Part shown: positions 24,802 through 32,989 of the stretch, piece by piece | Layout: each line of letters opens with the position of its first letter | How positions within the stretch are numbered: position 1 is the first letter of the stretch | Assembly (NCBI RefSeq): GCF_002934665.1 | Contig: NZ_NIRS01000005.1 | Span: forward strand, 682,001 to 746,000 | DNA length: 64,000 nt | Reading direction: 5' to 3' | DNA from: Pseudomonas laurylsulfatiphila | GTDB taxonomy: Bacteria; Pseudomonadota; Gammaproteobacteria; Pseudomonadales; Pseudomonadaceae | Notes under the pieces: model-generated | The model's input: the letters and a program-made list of their open reading frames with translations, nothing else | Database searches by the model: none | What the model was told of the DNA's origin: nothing | Made by a program: the position numbers and the translations under genes

Positions 24802-26853
24802 GTGAGCGTGAACAACCCTCTTTTGCAGTCCTATGACCTGCCGCCGTTCTCCGCCATCCGCGCCGAACACGTACAACCGGCCATTGAACAGATCCTGGCT
24901 GACAACCGCGCCGCCATCGTCGAGATCCTCAAGACCCAGGCCAAACAGCCAACGTGGGCCGGCCTGGTGCTGGCGATGGACGAACTCAACGACCGCCTGG
25001 GTGCCGCCTGGAGCCCGGTCAGCCACCTCAATGCCGTGTGCAACAGCGCCGAACTGCGTGAAGCCTACGAGTCCTGCTTGCCTGCCTTGAGCGCCTACTC
25101 CACCGAAATGGGCCAGAACCGCGAGCTGTTCCAGGCCTTCGAAGCCCTGGCCAGCAGTCCTGAAGCCGGCGGTTTCGACGTGGCGCAGAAAACTATCCTG
25201 GAACACTCCCTGCGTGACTTCCGTCTGTCGGGTATCGACCTCCCGGAAGCCGAACAGAAACGTTACGCCGAAGTGCAGAGCAAGCTGTCGGAACTGGGCA
25301 GCCGTTTCTCCAACCAGTTGCTCGATGCCACTCAGGCGTGGACCAAGCATGTCACCGATGAAGCCGCTCTCGCCGGCCTGACCGATTCGGCCAAGGCGCA
25401 AATGGCTGCCGCGGCACAGGCCAAGGACCTGGACGGCTGGCTGATCACCCTGGAATTCCCGAGCTATTACGCGGTGATGACCTACGCCCAGGACCGCGCA
25501 CTGCGCGAAGAAGTCTACGCGGCTTACTGCACCCGTGCGTCGGACCAGGGACCGAATGCCGGCCAGAACGACAACGGCCCGGTCATGGAGGAAATCCTCG
25601 ACCTGCGCCAGGAGTTGGCAAAGCTGTTGGGTTTCAGCAGTTTCTCAGAGCTGAGCCTGGCGACCAAAATGGCTGAATCCAGCGATCAGGTGCTTAGCTT
25701 CCTGCGCGACCTGGCCAAGCGCAGCAAGCCGTTCGCCGCCCAGGATCTGGAACAGCTCAAGGCCTATGCGGCCGAGCAAGGTTGCCCGGACCTGCAAAGC
25801 TGGGACAGCGGTTTCTACGGCGAAAAACTCCGTGAACAACGTTACAGCGTGGCTCAGGAAGCCCTGCGTGCCTACTTCCCGATCGACAAGGTGCTCAGCG
25901 GCCTGTTCGCCATCGTCCAGCGCCTGTACGGCATCGAGATTGCCGAACTCAAAGGCTTCGACACCTGGCACCCGGATGTGCGCCTGTTCGAAATCAAGGA
26001 AAACGGCCAGCACGTCGGCCGCTTCTTCTTCGACCTCTACGCTCGCGCCAACAAGCGCGGTGGTGCCTGGATGGATGGCGCCCGCGACCGTCGCCGCACG
26101 GCTGGCGGCGTGCTGCAAAGCCCGGTGGCGAACCTGGTGTGCAACTTCACCCCGGCTGACAGCGGTAAACCTGCGCTGCTGACCCACGATGAAGTCACTA
26201 CCCTGTTCCATGAATTCGGTCACGGCCTGCATCACCTGCTGACCCGCGTCGAGCATGCTGGCGTGTCCGGCATCAACGGTGTGGCATGGGATGCCGTCGA
26301 ACTGCCAAGTCAGTTCATGGAAAACTGGTGCTGGGAGCCGGAAGGCCTGGCGCTGATTTCCGGTCATTACGAAACCGGCGAGCCACTACCTCAGGACTTG
26401 CTCGGGAAAATGCTCGCGGCGAAAAACTTCCAGTCCGGCCTGATGATGGTCCGCCAACTGGAGTTCTCGCTGTTCGACTTCGAACTGCACGCGACCCATG
26501 GTGACGGCCGCAGCGTACTGCAAGTGCTCGAAGGCGTGCGCGACGAGGTTTCGGTGATGCGTCCGCCGGCCTACAACCGCTTCCCCAACAGCTTTGCGCA
26601 CATCTTCGCCGGCGGTTATGCCGCGGGTTACTACAGCTACAAATGGGCTGAAGTGCTCTCGGCCGATGCGTTCTCGAAGTTCGAAGAAGAAGGCGTGCTC
26701 AACGCCGACACCGGTCGTGCCTTCCGCGAAGCGATCCTGGCCCGTGGCGGTTCCCAGGAGCCGATGGTGCTGTTCGTCGACTTCCGTGGCCGTGAGCCAT
26801 CGATTGACGCACTCTTGCGCCACAGCGGCCTGAGTGAGGACGCGGCAGCATGA
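24802..26853 (+). CDS. prlC: Oligopeptidase A (M3 family)
   Basis: Cytoplasmic zinc peptidase that degrades short peptides, including cleaved signal peptides. It has 683 aa, a normal length. The zinc site is FHEFGHGLHHLL near residue 470 (HExxH), with the third ligand in the ENWCWEPEGL segment near 508. RRRTAGGVLQSPVANLVCNF near 435 is a conserved M3A region. The start is GTG at 24802. The stop overlaps the next start (ATGA), so the zinc ribbon gene is translationally coupled, as in E. coli and other pseudomonads. Confidence 0.96.
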   Translation: MSVNNPLLQSYDLPPFSAIRAEHVQPAIEQILADNRAAIVEILKTQAKQPTWAGLVLAMDELNDRLGAAWSPVSHLNAVCNSAELREAYESCLPALSAYSTEMGQNRELFQAFEALASSPEAGGFDVAQKTILEHSLRDFRLSGIDLPEAEQKRYAEVQSKLSELGSRFSNQLLDATQAWTKHVTDEAALAGLTDSAKAQMAAAAQAKDLDGWLITLEFPSYYAVMTYAQDRALREEVYAAYCTRASDQGPNAGQNDNGPVMEEILDLRQELAKLLGFSSFSELSLATKMAESSDQVLSFLRDLAKRSKPFAAQDLEQLKAYAAEQGCPDLQSWDSGFYGEKLREQRYSVAQEALRAYFPIDKVLSGLFAIVQRLYGIEIAELKGFDTWHPDVRLFEIKENGQHVGRFFFDLYARANKRGGAWMDGARDRRRTAGGVLQSPVANLVCNFTPADSGKPALLTHDEVTTLFHEFGHGLHHLLTRVEHAGVSGINGVAWDAVELPSQFMENWCWEPEGLALISGHYETGEPLPQDLLGKMLAAKNFQSGLMMVRQLEFSLFDFELHATHGDGRSVLQVLEGVRDEVSVMRPPAYNRFPNSFAHIFAGGYAAGYYSYKWAEVLSADAFSKFEEEGVLNADTGRAFREAILARGGSQEPMVLFVDFRGREPSIDALLRHSGLSEDAAA

Positions 26854-27137
26854 GTGAGGGACCTGTGATTACGAAAAAACGCTTTATCGCCGGGGCTGTC
26901 TGCCCGGCATGCAGCGAGCCGGACAAATTGATGATGTGGAACGAAGACCAGGTCCCGCACCGGGAGTGCGTGGCCTGCGGTTATTCCGACACACTCAATG
27001 AGCAAGGGCTGTCGGTGCCCAAGGAGTTAGGTACGCGGGTCAACACCACCGTACCCAAAGCCCCGGACACCAAGGTTCAGGCGGTTCAGTTCTTCCCGAA
27101 CCCGAAACTGAAGAAAAAACCCGACGAACAGCACTGA
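26850..27137 (+). CDS. YheV family zinc ribbon protein
   Basis: Small protein of 95 aa with a zinc ribbon built from two pairs of cysteines: CPACSEP near residue 23 and ECVACGYSD near 45. The rest is charged and probably flexible, ending in KLKKKPDEQH. Function unknown. It overlaps the prlC stop and is followed by a strong terminator. Confidence 0.88.
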   Translation: MSEGPVITKKRFIAGAVCPACSEPDKLMMWNEDQVPHRECVACGYSDTLNEQGLSVPKELGTRVNTTVPKAPDTKVQAVQFFPNPKLKKKPDEQH

Positions 27138-27140
27138 GTG

Positions 27141-27180
27141 AAAAAAAGCCCCCGTTGCTCCATGCAACGGGGGCTTTTTT
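27141..27180. terminator. Bidirectional intrinsic terminator
   Basis: An 11-bp GC-rich stem (AGCCCCCGTTG / CAACGGGGGCT) around a CTCCATG loop, with AAAAAAA on the left and TTTTTT on the right. It ends the zinc ribbon gene on the plus strand and the phosphatase gene on the minus strand; its last bases touch that gene's stop codon. Confidence 0.92.
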
Positions 27181-27823
27181 ATTCGATATGAGCGGACTTG
27201 AACCAGCTCTTCATCGAGCACGCGGCGAACGGGCTGGTGCTGCAATCGCCATTGGCCAGGGCTGTGCGCAGTTTGTCGACGTCGGCCTGCATCATGTAGC
27301 GGATGCCGTCCTTGAAGTGGGTGCTGTCGCCAAAGCCGCCCTGGGTCATTTCGTTCAGGGCCTCTTCCTTGCTCCAGCCCTGGATGACCACCCGATACAT
27401 GGCTGCCATCAGGCCGGTACGGTCAGAGCCGTGTTTGCAGTGCATCAGCACCGGGCCTTTGGCTTCGGCGGACTTGATGGCGCGCAGGGCCTTGAGCACA
27501 TCGGCGTCATCCACATGGTTGGTGCGATAGGGCAGTTGTACTTGCGTGATGCCTGGCGTGGAAAGCCAACTGGAGTCCGTTTCAGGCAGGAAGTTGATCA
27601 CCGTGCCGACCTTGAGTTTCTCCAGCAACGGCACAGCGCCCTTGTCCGGCAAGGCGCTGCGATAGAGCGTCGGGGACATTTGAAAGAGGTTGTATTGCTT
27701 CTCGATCGGTTGAGCCCAGTCTGCTGGACGGTGCATCGCGCTGTCGTCAGCAAATGCCGGTGTCAGGTTAACGAGTGTGACCAGCGACAGGCATATTGCA
27801 GATAAAAAACGTGATAGAGGCAT
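27179..27823 (-). CDS. Exported protein tyrosine/dual-specificity phosphatase
   Basis: Phosphatase of 214 aa with a signal peptide (residues 1-25, ending TPAFA). The active-site signature HCxxxxxR is HCKHGSDRTG near residue 126, and the general-acid aspartate is probably in YRTNHVDDADV near 98. The N-terminal SPTLYRSALP and VINFLPETDSSW segments are typical of dual-specificity/Siw14-like phosphatases. The ATG at 27823 starts the signal peptide; a TTG 14 codons upstream is not favoured. An exported phosphatase would act in the periplasm or outside; the substrate is unknown. It lies in a stretch absent, as far as I recall, from the P. aeruginosa gene order at this place. Confidence 0.88.
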   Translation of the reverse strand: MPLSRFLSAICLSLVTLVNLTPAFADDSAMHRPADWAQPIEKQYNLFQMSPTLYRSALPDKGAVPLLEKLKVGTVINFLPETDSSWLSTPGITQVQLPYRTNHVDDADVLKALRAIKSAEAKGPVLMHCKHGSDRTGLMAAMYRVVIQGWSKEEALNEMTQGGFGDSTHFKDGIRYMMQADVDKLRTALANGDCSTSPFAACSMKSWFKSAHIE

Positions 27824-27987
27824 GCTTGAGCGACCGTTCTGAAAGGGACGGGAAGATGCTGGCAAGGATCAGGCATGCACGGTCAAAGGCCTGTGAGCGG
27901 ACCGTCAAAGAATCGTGAAGCTGACGAGATGATGATGTTTCATCAAGGATCGAGCCTCGTTCATTGAAAGAACAATGTTATAGGCGA

Positions 27988-28035
27988 TAAAAAATCAAAC
28001 CCGATCGATTATTAACTTCGACCGGATCTGATTAA
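27988..28035 (-). terminator. Terminator after the small EF-hand gene
   Basis: Read on the minus strand, AATCAGATCCGGTCGA pairs (with several wobbles) with TCGATCGGGTTTGATT across an AT-rich loop and is followed by TTTT. It lies 28 bases past the stop at 28064. Confidence 0.6.
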
Positions 28036-28063
28036 TAACAATATATTTGCCTGGAGCTTTGGT

Positions 28064-28369
28064 TCAAGGTTTCGCAATGCCGGCGTACGCTTTGGCCAGA
28101 GCCAGCAGTTTTTCCTTATCATCGGAATTGATGGTCCCGTTACCATCAATATCTTTGTCGACACTGCCAATACTAAAAGACTGGCCGCCGTCGTATGAGG
28201 ACGCAATCAGCGTGGTGGAGTCCAGCAAAGAGGTGGTCGCGACCGAGTTTTCTTCATCCCAGCCTTCTTCCTTGAGTGCGAACTGCATCGATACCAGTAC
28301 TTCATCGGGATCGACTACAGTCGGTCCAAGTTTTTGCAAAAAGATACCGCGGCGATTAAAAAACGACAT
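28064..28369 (-). CDS. Small protein with one EF-hand/dockerin-like calcium loop
   Basis: Protein of 101 aa with no signal peptide and no family I can name. Residues 73-87 (DKDIDGNGTINSDDK) form a textbook calcium loop with D, D, N/G, I and D at the expected spacing, followed by an amphipathic helix (EKLLALAKAYAGI), so it resembles one EF-hand or one dockerin repeat. The N-terminal part (MSFFNRRGIFLQKLGPTV... VLVSMQFALKEE) is unassigned. AAAGGA lies 7-8 bases before the ATG, and a terminator follows, so it is likely a real single-gene unit. The stretch is clearly richer in A+T than its neighbours, a sign of transfer. Confidence 0.75.
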   Translation of the reverse strand: MSFFNRRGIFLQKLGPTVVDPDEVLVSMQFALKEEGWDEENSVATTSLLDSTTLIASSYDGGQSFSIGSVDKDIDGNGTINSDDKEKLLALAKAYAGIAKP

Positions 28370-28545
28370 AAATAAATCCTTTTATAGAATATCGGTGTTT
28401 ATGTTTTGCAGCGAAAAAATGGTACATGCAGTTTTGTCGCAACAACCAGGCTTTATATATTTCTCCCGGTTGCGTCACGCAAGCGTGCATGACAAATAAT
28501 CAAAATGTGCCGAACGGCGCTGGTCGAGTGGTTTTGATCGATGTA

Positions 28546-28561
28546 CTGTATGTGCATACAG
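28546..28561. promoter_or_regulatory. LexA (SOS) box before the radical SAM gene
   Basis: CTGTATGTGCATACAG is a near-perfect match to the LexA consensus CTG-TATATATATA-CAG with intact CTG/CAG ends 10 bases apart. It ends 16 bases before the ATG at 28578. The P. aeruginosa homologue (PA0069) is, as I recall, a LexA-regulon member. Confidence 0.85.
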
Positions 28562-28577
28562 TCATTGGGTGTTATTC

Positions 28578-29636
28578 ATGCACACGCCATTTCCTCCCCG
28601 TGGCCGCGGCACTGCGACCAACCCGCACAACCGTTTCGCCCCCAGTCATTCGGTGGCCGAAGACGACGGCTGGTACCAGGAAGTACCGCTCACCCAAGGC
28701 ACCGAGGTGCGCATTGAAACGGCGAAAACCATCATCACCCGCAACACGTCGCCGGACTTGCCCTTCGATCGTTCGATCAACCCCTATCGCGGCTGCGAGC
28801 ACGGTTGCATTTATTGCTATGCAAGGCCAAGCCACGCCTATTGGGATATGTCGCCGGGGCTGGATTTTGAAACCAGGCTGATCGCAAAAACCAACGCTAC
28901 GGACGTGCTTGAGGAGCAGCTGTCCAAACGTGGCTATCAATGTGCACCGATCAACCTCGGCTCCAACACCGACCCTTACCAGCCGATCGAGCGCGAATAC
29001 CAGATCACCCGCAAGACCCTTGAGGTGCTGCTGCGCTACCGGCACCCGGTGACCATCGTGACCAAGGGCTCGCTGATTCTTCGTGACCTGGACCTGCTGA
29101 CCGAGCTCGCCAGCCAAAGACTGGTCGCGGTCATGATCAGCCTGACTACCCTGGACGACGAGCTCAAGCGCATCCTCGAACCCCGCGCCGCAGCGCCCAA
29201 AGCGCGGTTGCGGGCCATCCGGGTGATGCGCGAGGCGGGTATCCCGGTCGGCGTTCTGTGTTCACCGATGATCCCGATGATCAATGACAGTGAACTCGAA
29301 AGTCTGCTCACTGAGGCCCATGCGGCCGGGGCGCAGAGTGCCGCCTACATGATGCTGCGCTTGCCGCTGGAAGTGGCGCCACTGTTCGAAGAATGGCTGG
29401 GCGTCCACTATCCGCAACGGGCGGCGCATGTGCTGAGCCTGATTCGCCAGAGTCGTGGCGGTGAACTCTACGACAGCCGCTTTGGCGCCCGAATGCGCGG
29501 CGAAGGTCCCTTCGCCGACCTGCTGGCACAGCGCTTTGCCAAAACCATCAAGCGCCTGGGGCTCAATCACCGGGAAGGCTTCGACCTGGACTGCAATGCC
29601 TTTTGTCCGCCCGGTCGCCAAATGTCGTTGATTTGA
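28578..29636 (+). CDS. PA0069-family radical SAM protein, probably SOS-induced
   Basis: Radical S-adenosylmethionine protein of 352 aa in the Rv2578c/PA0069 family. The [4Fe-4S] motif is CEHGCIYCYARP near residue 74 (CxxxCxxC), in the usual setting NPYRGCEHGCIYC. The SPL-like C-terminal part contains NTDPYQPIER near 135 and VTKGSLILRDLDLL near 160, resembling spore photoproduct lyase. The first 40 residues are proline/arginine-rich (PFPPRGRGTATNPHNRF), with the PPRGRG block typical of the group. A LexA box lies just upstream, so a DNA damage role is likely, but the reaction is unknown. The ATG at 28578 is preferred to a GTG three codons earlier. Confidence 0.93.
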   Translation: MHTPFPPRGRGTATNPHNRFAPSHSVAEDDGWYQEVPLTQGTEVRIETAKTIITRNTSPDLPFDRSINPYRGCEHGCIYCYARPSHAYWDMSPGLDFETRLIAKTNATDVLEEQLSKRGYQCAPINLGSNTDPYQPIEREYQITRKTLEVLLRYRHPVTIVTKGSLILRDLDLLTELASQRLVAVMISLTTLDDELKRILEPRAAAPKARLRAIRVMREAGIPVGVLCSPMIPMINDSELESLLTEAHAAGAQSAAYMMLRLPLEVAPLFEEWLGVHYPQRAAHVLSLIRQSRGGELYDSRFGARMRGEGPFADLLAQRFAKTIKRLGLNHREGFDLDCNAFCPPGRQMSLI

Positions 29637-29687
29637 GGACAATTGGCCTATGGTTGAGTACTGAAGATCGCGCTCGTGCCTTAGGCT

Positions 29688-29706
29688 GGTCACGTTTTTT
29701 GTGACC
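29688..29706 (+). terminator. Small hairpin after the radical SAM gene
   Basis: GGTCAC-gtttttt-GTGACC, a 6-bp stem with the T run in the loop rather than after it. About 50 bases past the stop codon; termination is uncertain. Confidence 0.35.
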
Positions 29707-29880
29707 TGGAACACGCATTCTAGAGCGTTTTATTCAGTTTCAATTAAGATTCGGCCGCTACCTTGTTCATCGAGTGACTGATGGGTCGAGATGTTTGGCC
29801 TGGATGTTTTTTAACCAGCCACTGGCTTCACACCGGATCGCACGGGATGACTCCCTGAGCCCGCCAATGAGGATGAATTG

Positions 29881-30612
29881 ATGAGTGACAAGGATAAACA
29901 GCCGTTGGCTGCGTCGGCTTCAGCCCAACCCGAGGCCGAAACCGCCGATGCAGCGTTGCAGCATATCGTTGACGGCTTTTTGCATTTTCATCACGAGATC
30001 TTTCCTCAGCAGGAAGAGCTCTTCAAGAAACTCGCCACGGCCCAGCGGCCACGAGCGATGTTTATCGCCTGCGCCGATTCGCGCATCGTTCCTGAATTAA
30101 TCACACAAAGCTCCCCGGGCGATCTGTTCGTGACCCGTAACGTCGGCAACGTTGTGCCGCCTTACGGGCAAATGAACGGTGGTGTTTCCACGGCCATCGA
30201 GTACGCCGTACTGGCTCTGGGGGTGCATCACATCATCATCTGCGGGCATTCCGACTGTGGCGCCATGCGCGCGGTACTCAACCCGGACAGTCTGGAGAAA
30301 ATGCCCACGGTCAAAGCCTGGCTGCGTCATGCCGAAGTGGCCAAGACCATGGTGCAGGAGAACTGCAACTGCTCTAACGAAAGCGAAAGCATGCACATCC
30401 TCACCGAGGAGAATGTGATCGCCCAATTGCAACATCTGCGTACCCATCCGTCGGTTGCCTCGCGCATGGCCAACGGTCAGCTGTTTATCCACGGCTGGGT
30501 CTACAACATCGAAACCAGCGAAATCAAAGCCTACGACGCCGATCAGGGCTGTTTCCTGCCACTCAATGGCAGCCTGCCAATTCCCGTGGCGACGCCCAAA
30601 GCGCGCTTCTAA
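29881..30612 (+). CDS. can: Beta carbonic anhydrase
   Basis: Interconverts CO2 and bicarbonate in the cytoplasm; 243 aa. The zinc site is complete: FIACADSRIVPEL (Cys near 64, Asp-Arg dyad) and the HxxC pair in ICGHSDCGAMRAV near residue 121. VTRNVGNVVPPYG near 87 is also diagnostic. GAGGATG lies upstream of the ATG at 29881. The SulP transporter gene follows in the same direction, which suggests joint handling of bicarbonate. The N-terminal 25 residues are low-complexity and may be a start-site ambiguity only. Confidence 0.94.
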   Translation: MSDKDKQPLAASASAQPEAETADAALQHIVDGFLHFHHEIFPQQEELFKKLATAQRPRAMFIACADSRIVPELITQSSPGDLFVTRNVGNVVPPYGQMNGGVSTAIEYAVLALGVHHIIICGHSDCGAMRAVLNPDSLEKMPTVKAWLRHAEVAKTMVQENCNCSNESESMHILTEENVIAQLQHLRTHPSVASRMANGQLFIHGWVYNIETSEIKAYDADQGCFLPLNGSLPIPVATPKARF

Positions 30613-30642
30613 ATCCTCCTAAATCATTGTGTGGTTTAGCCG

Positions 30643-30663
30643 AGGCTGCCGTTCAGGCAGCCT
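30643..30663 (+). terminator. Hairpin between can and the SulP gene
   Basis: AGGCTGCC-gttca-GGCAGCCT, a perfect 8-bp stem, with only CTGGCTTTG after it. It may slow or partly stop transcription between the two genes. Confidence 0.45.
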
Positions 30664-30702
30664 GGCTTTGCCATGCCTGAAGAAAACTTCGGGAGACTCA
30701 CC

Positions 30703-32229
30703 ATGCGTGCTGCTCGACTCAAAGCTGTTCTGCCACGGGAGCTGTTGGCTTCGGTGGTCGTGTTTCTGGTCGCCCTGCCCCTGTGCATGGGCATTGCCAT
30801 TGCCTCGGGGTTGCCACCGGCCAAAGGTCTGATCACCGGCATCATCGGCGGTCTGGTGGTCGGCTGGTTGGCCGGCTCGCCGCTGCAAGTCAGTGGCCCG
30901 GCGGCGGGTCTGGCCGTTCTGGTCTTCGAATTGGTCCGCCAACACGGTATCGCCATGCTTGGGCCCATCCTGTTACTGGCGGGTTTGCTGCAACTGGTGG
31001 CGGGTCGATTGAAGCTGGGATGCTGGTTTCGGGTGACAGCGCCCGCGGTGGTGTACGGCATGCTGGCCGGGATTGGTGTGCTGATCGTCCTGTCCCAAGT
31101 GCATGTAATGCTGGATGCCGTGCCCAAACCCTCGGGCCTCGATAACCTGACAGCCTTCCCGGCGGCGCTGGCTCAGGCATTGCCCACGTTTGGCTGGCAA
31201 GCCGGTTTGCTCGGTCTGTCGACGATTGCTGTCATGTGGCTGTGGGAAAAATTCCGCCCGCAATCCCTGCGCTTCATTCCCGGGGCGCTACTGGGTGTCG
31301 GTCTGGCCACGCTTGCCAGCCTGGTGCTGGCGTTGCAGGTCAAACGGGTTGAGGTACCGGCCAACCTGACGGAGGCCATTGACTGGCTGAAGCCGGTAGA
31401 CCTGCTCAACCTGGCCGATCCGACATTGCTGATCGCAGCGTTTGCCGTGGCCTTTATCGCCAGCGCCGAAACCTTGCTCTCAGCCGCGGCGGTTGATCGC
31501 ATGCACAGTGGCCAGCGCTCGGACTTTGACCGGGAATTGTCGGCGCAAGGTATCGGCAACATGCTGTGTGGCCTGCTTGGAGCATTGCCGATGACCGGCG
31601 TTATCGTGCGCAGTTCGGCGAATGTTCAGGCCGGAGCAACCACCCGATTTTCGACCATATTCCACGGCCTGTGGCTGCTGGCGTTCGTGCTGTTGTTGTC
31701 CAGCGTCCTGCAAAGCATTCCGGTGGCAAGCCTGGCGGGTGTGCTGGTGTACACCGGTTTCAAACTGGTGGATCTCAAGGTCTTTCGGGGGTTGGGCCGG
31801 TATGGTCGGGCGCCGATGTTCACTTACGCGGCAACCGCGTTGGCCATCGTTTTTACCGACCTGCTGACGGGCGTGTTGATTGGCTTTGGCCTGACCCTGG
31901 TGAAACTGGCGCTGAAAGCTTCGCGCTTGAAGATCAGCCTGATCGACCTGCCCCGGGAAGGGGAAATGGAGTTGCGCCTGACGGGCGCGGCGACCTTCCT
32001 CAAAGTGCCGGCGCTGACCCGGGTGCTGAGCAGCATTCCGGTGGGTACGACGGTGCATGTGCCGCTCAATAACCTGAGCTACATCGATCACTCGTGTCTG
32101 GAGTTGCTGGAGGAATGGGGACGAGCCAATGCGGGCAAGGGTTCGAAGCTGTTGATTGAATCGCGGGGGTTGAAGCGTCGGCTTGAGGGGCGGGTGCGGA
32201 CGAATACCGGCGTCGGCGCGGCTGGCTGA
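30703..32229 (+). CDS. SulP family transporter, probable bicarbonate or sulfate carrier
   Basis: Inner-membrane transporter of 508 aa from the ATG at 30703, which has GGGAGA upstream; an ATG at 30673 would add ten residues. The N-terminal half has LASVVVFLVALPLCMGIAIASGLPPAKGL segments and many hydrophobic spans, and the C-terminus a STAS domain (LRLTGAATFLKVPALTRVL, then LSYIDHSCLELLEEW near residue 465). Pairing with a carbonic anhydrase is a known pattern for SulP proteins that carry bicarbonate, so that is the favoured substrate here, with sulfate as the alternative. A second SulP gene lies at 5898. Confidence 0.92.
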   Translation: MRAARLKAVLPRELLASVVVFLVALPLCMGIAIASGLPPAKGLITGIIGGLVVGWLAGSPLQVSGPAAGLAVLVFELVRQHGIAMLGPILLLAGLLQLVAGRLKLGCWFRVTAPAVVYGMLAGIGVLIVLSQVHVMLDAVPKPSGLDNLTAFPAALAQALPTFGWQAGLLGLSTIAVMWLWEKFRPQSLRFIPGALLGVGLATLASLVLALQVKRVEVPANLTEAIDWLKPVDLLNLADPTLLIAAFAVAFIASAETLLSAAAVDRMHSGQRSDFDRELSAQGIGNMLCGLLGALPMTGVIVRSSANVQAGATTRFSTIFHGLWLLAFVLLLSSVLQSIPVASLAGVLVYTGFKLVDLKVFRGLGRYGRAPMFTYAATALAIVFTDLLTGVLIGFGLTLVKLALKASRLKISLIDLPREGEMELRLTGAATFLKVPALTRVLSSIPVGTTVHVPLNNLSYIDHSCLELLEEWGRANAGKGSKLLIESRGLKRRLEGRVRTNTGVGAAG

Positions 32230-32233
32230 GGTA

Positions 32234-32329
32234 CCTGTGTGGGAGCGGGCTTGCTCGCGAAAGCGGCGTGTCAGTCGAGATCAACGTTGAATGATTGACC
32301 GCATTCGCGAGCAAGCCCGCTCCCACAGG
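32234..32329. repeat. REPIN (long class), GGGC variant
   Basis: Outer ends CCTGTGTGGGAGCGGGC and GCCCGCTCCCACAGG, inner ends GCTCGCGA and TTCGCGAGC. Central motif GAGATCAACGTTGAATGATT. It lies between the convergent SulP gene and the gene at 32339. Confidence 0.88.
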
Positions 32330-32338
32330 TTTCAGGGA

Positions 32339-32989
32339 TCAAGCCGCCGGCTGATCCAGTTCCAGGCCTACGCCCAGGCGGCGGGACATGCACGGCCAGC
32401 GTTTCCATGCGGCGCCGGTGTCCGGGCTGTTGAGCTTCTCGCGGTAGGCTTCCACCGACTCCAGTGCGAAGCTTTCGTCGTTGAGCATCTCGTCGATGGC
32501 GTGATGCACCACTTCGTCCAGTTGGTTGGCGAACGACTCACCGATCAATTGGTGAGCAATCAGGTTGGCGACAGTCATGTCCAAGGGGATCAGTGGCTGG
32601 CCGAAATGCTTGATGTACAGGTCGTTGACCTCTTCGACAAACCGGTGCGCCAGATAGGCTTCATCCAGCAGGCTGTCGAGCCCGACATGGCCGGCCATGA
32701 TGGCTGGCGGCTGGAGGAAGTACTGCTCGGCGATTTTCAGCACCGGTTTGATCTGTGACTCGATGCCCGCTTCCCTGGCGACTTCATTGGCTGCATCCAG
32801 TAGATCGGGCACTTCTTCGATGTAGGCGGCGACAAATCGCGTCAGTACGCCGTTGGTATCGGCCTCCGGCAATTGGATCGCCGGGTGCAGATGAGGCAAT
32901 TTACTTTCCAGCTGACGCGTCAGCAGGCCGGTCTCGGCTTCGTGTTGTTGGGCTTTTTGGATCTGCTCGCGCAATGCGGCGGTGTTCAT
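32339..32989 (-). CDS. Conserved protein of unknown function upstream of the cox cluster (PA0104-like)
   Basis: Cytoplasmic, mainly alpha-helical protein of 216 aa from the ATG at 32989. No membrane segment, signal peptide or known catalytic motif is seen. A gene of this kind lies in the same place, between the SulP gene and coxB, in P. aeruginosa (PA0104), so it is conserved in the genus. The N-terminal 30 residues (LREQIQKAQQHEAETGLLTRQ) could form a coiled coil. CAGGAG lies before the ATG. No function can be given. Confidence 0.8.
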   Translation of the reverse strand: MNTAALREQIQKAQQHEAETGLLTRQLESKLPHLHPAIQLPEADTNGVLTRFVAAYIEEVPDLLDAANEVAREAGIESQIKPVLKIAEQYFLQPPAIMAGHVGLDSLLDEAYLAHRFVEEVNDLYIKHFGQPLIPLDMTVANLIAHQLIGESFANQLDEVVHHAIDEMLNDESFALESVEAYREKLNSPDTGAAWKRWPCMSRRLGVGLELDQPAA

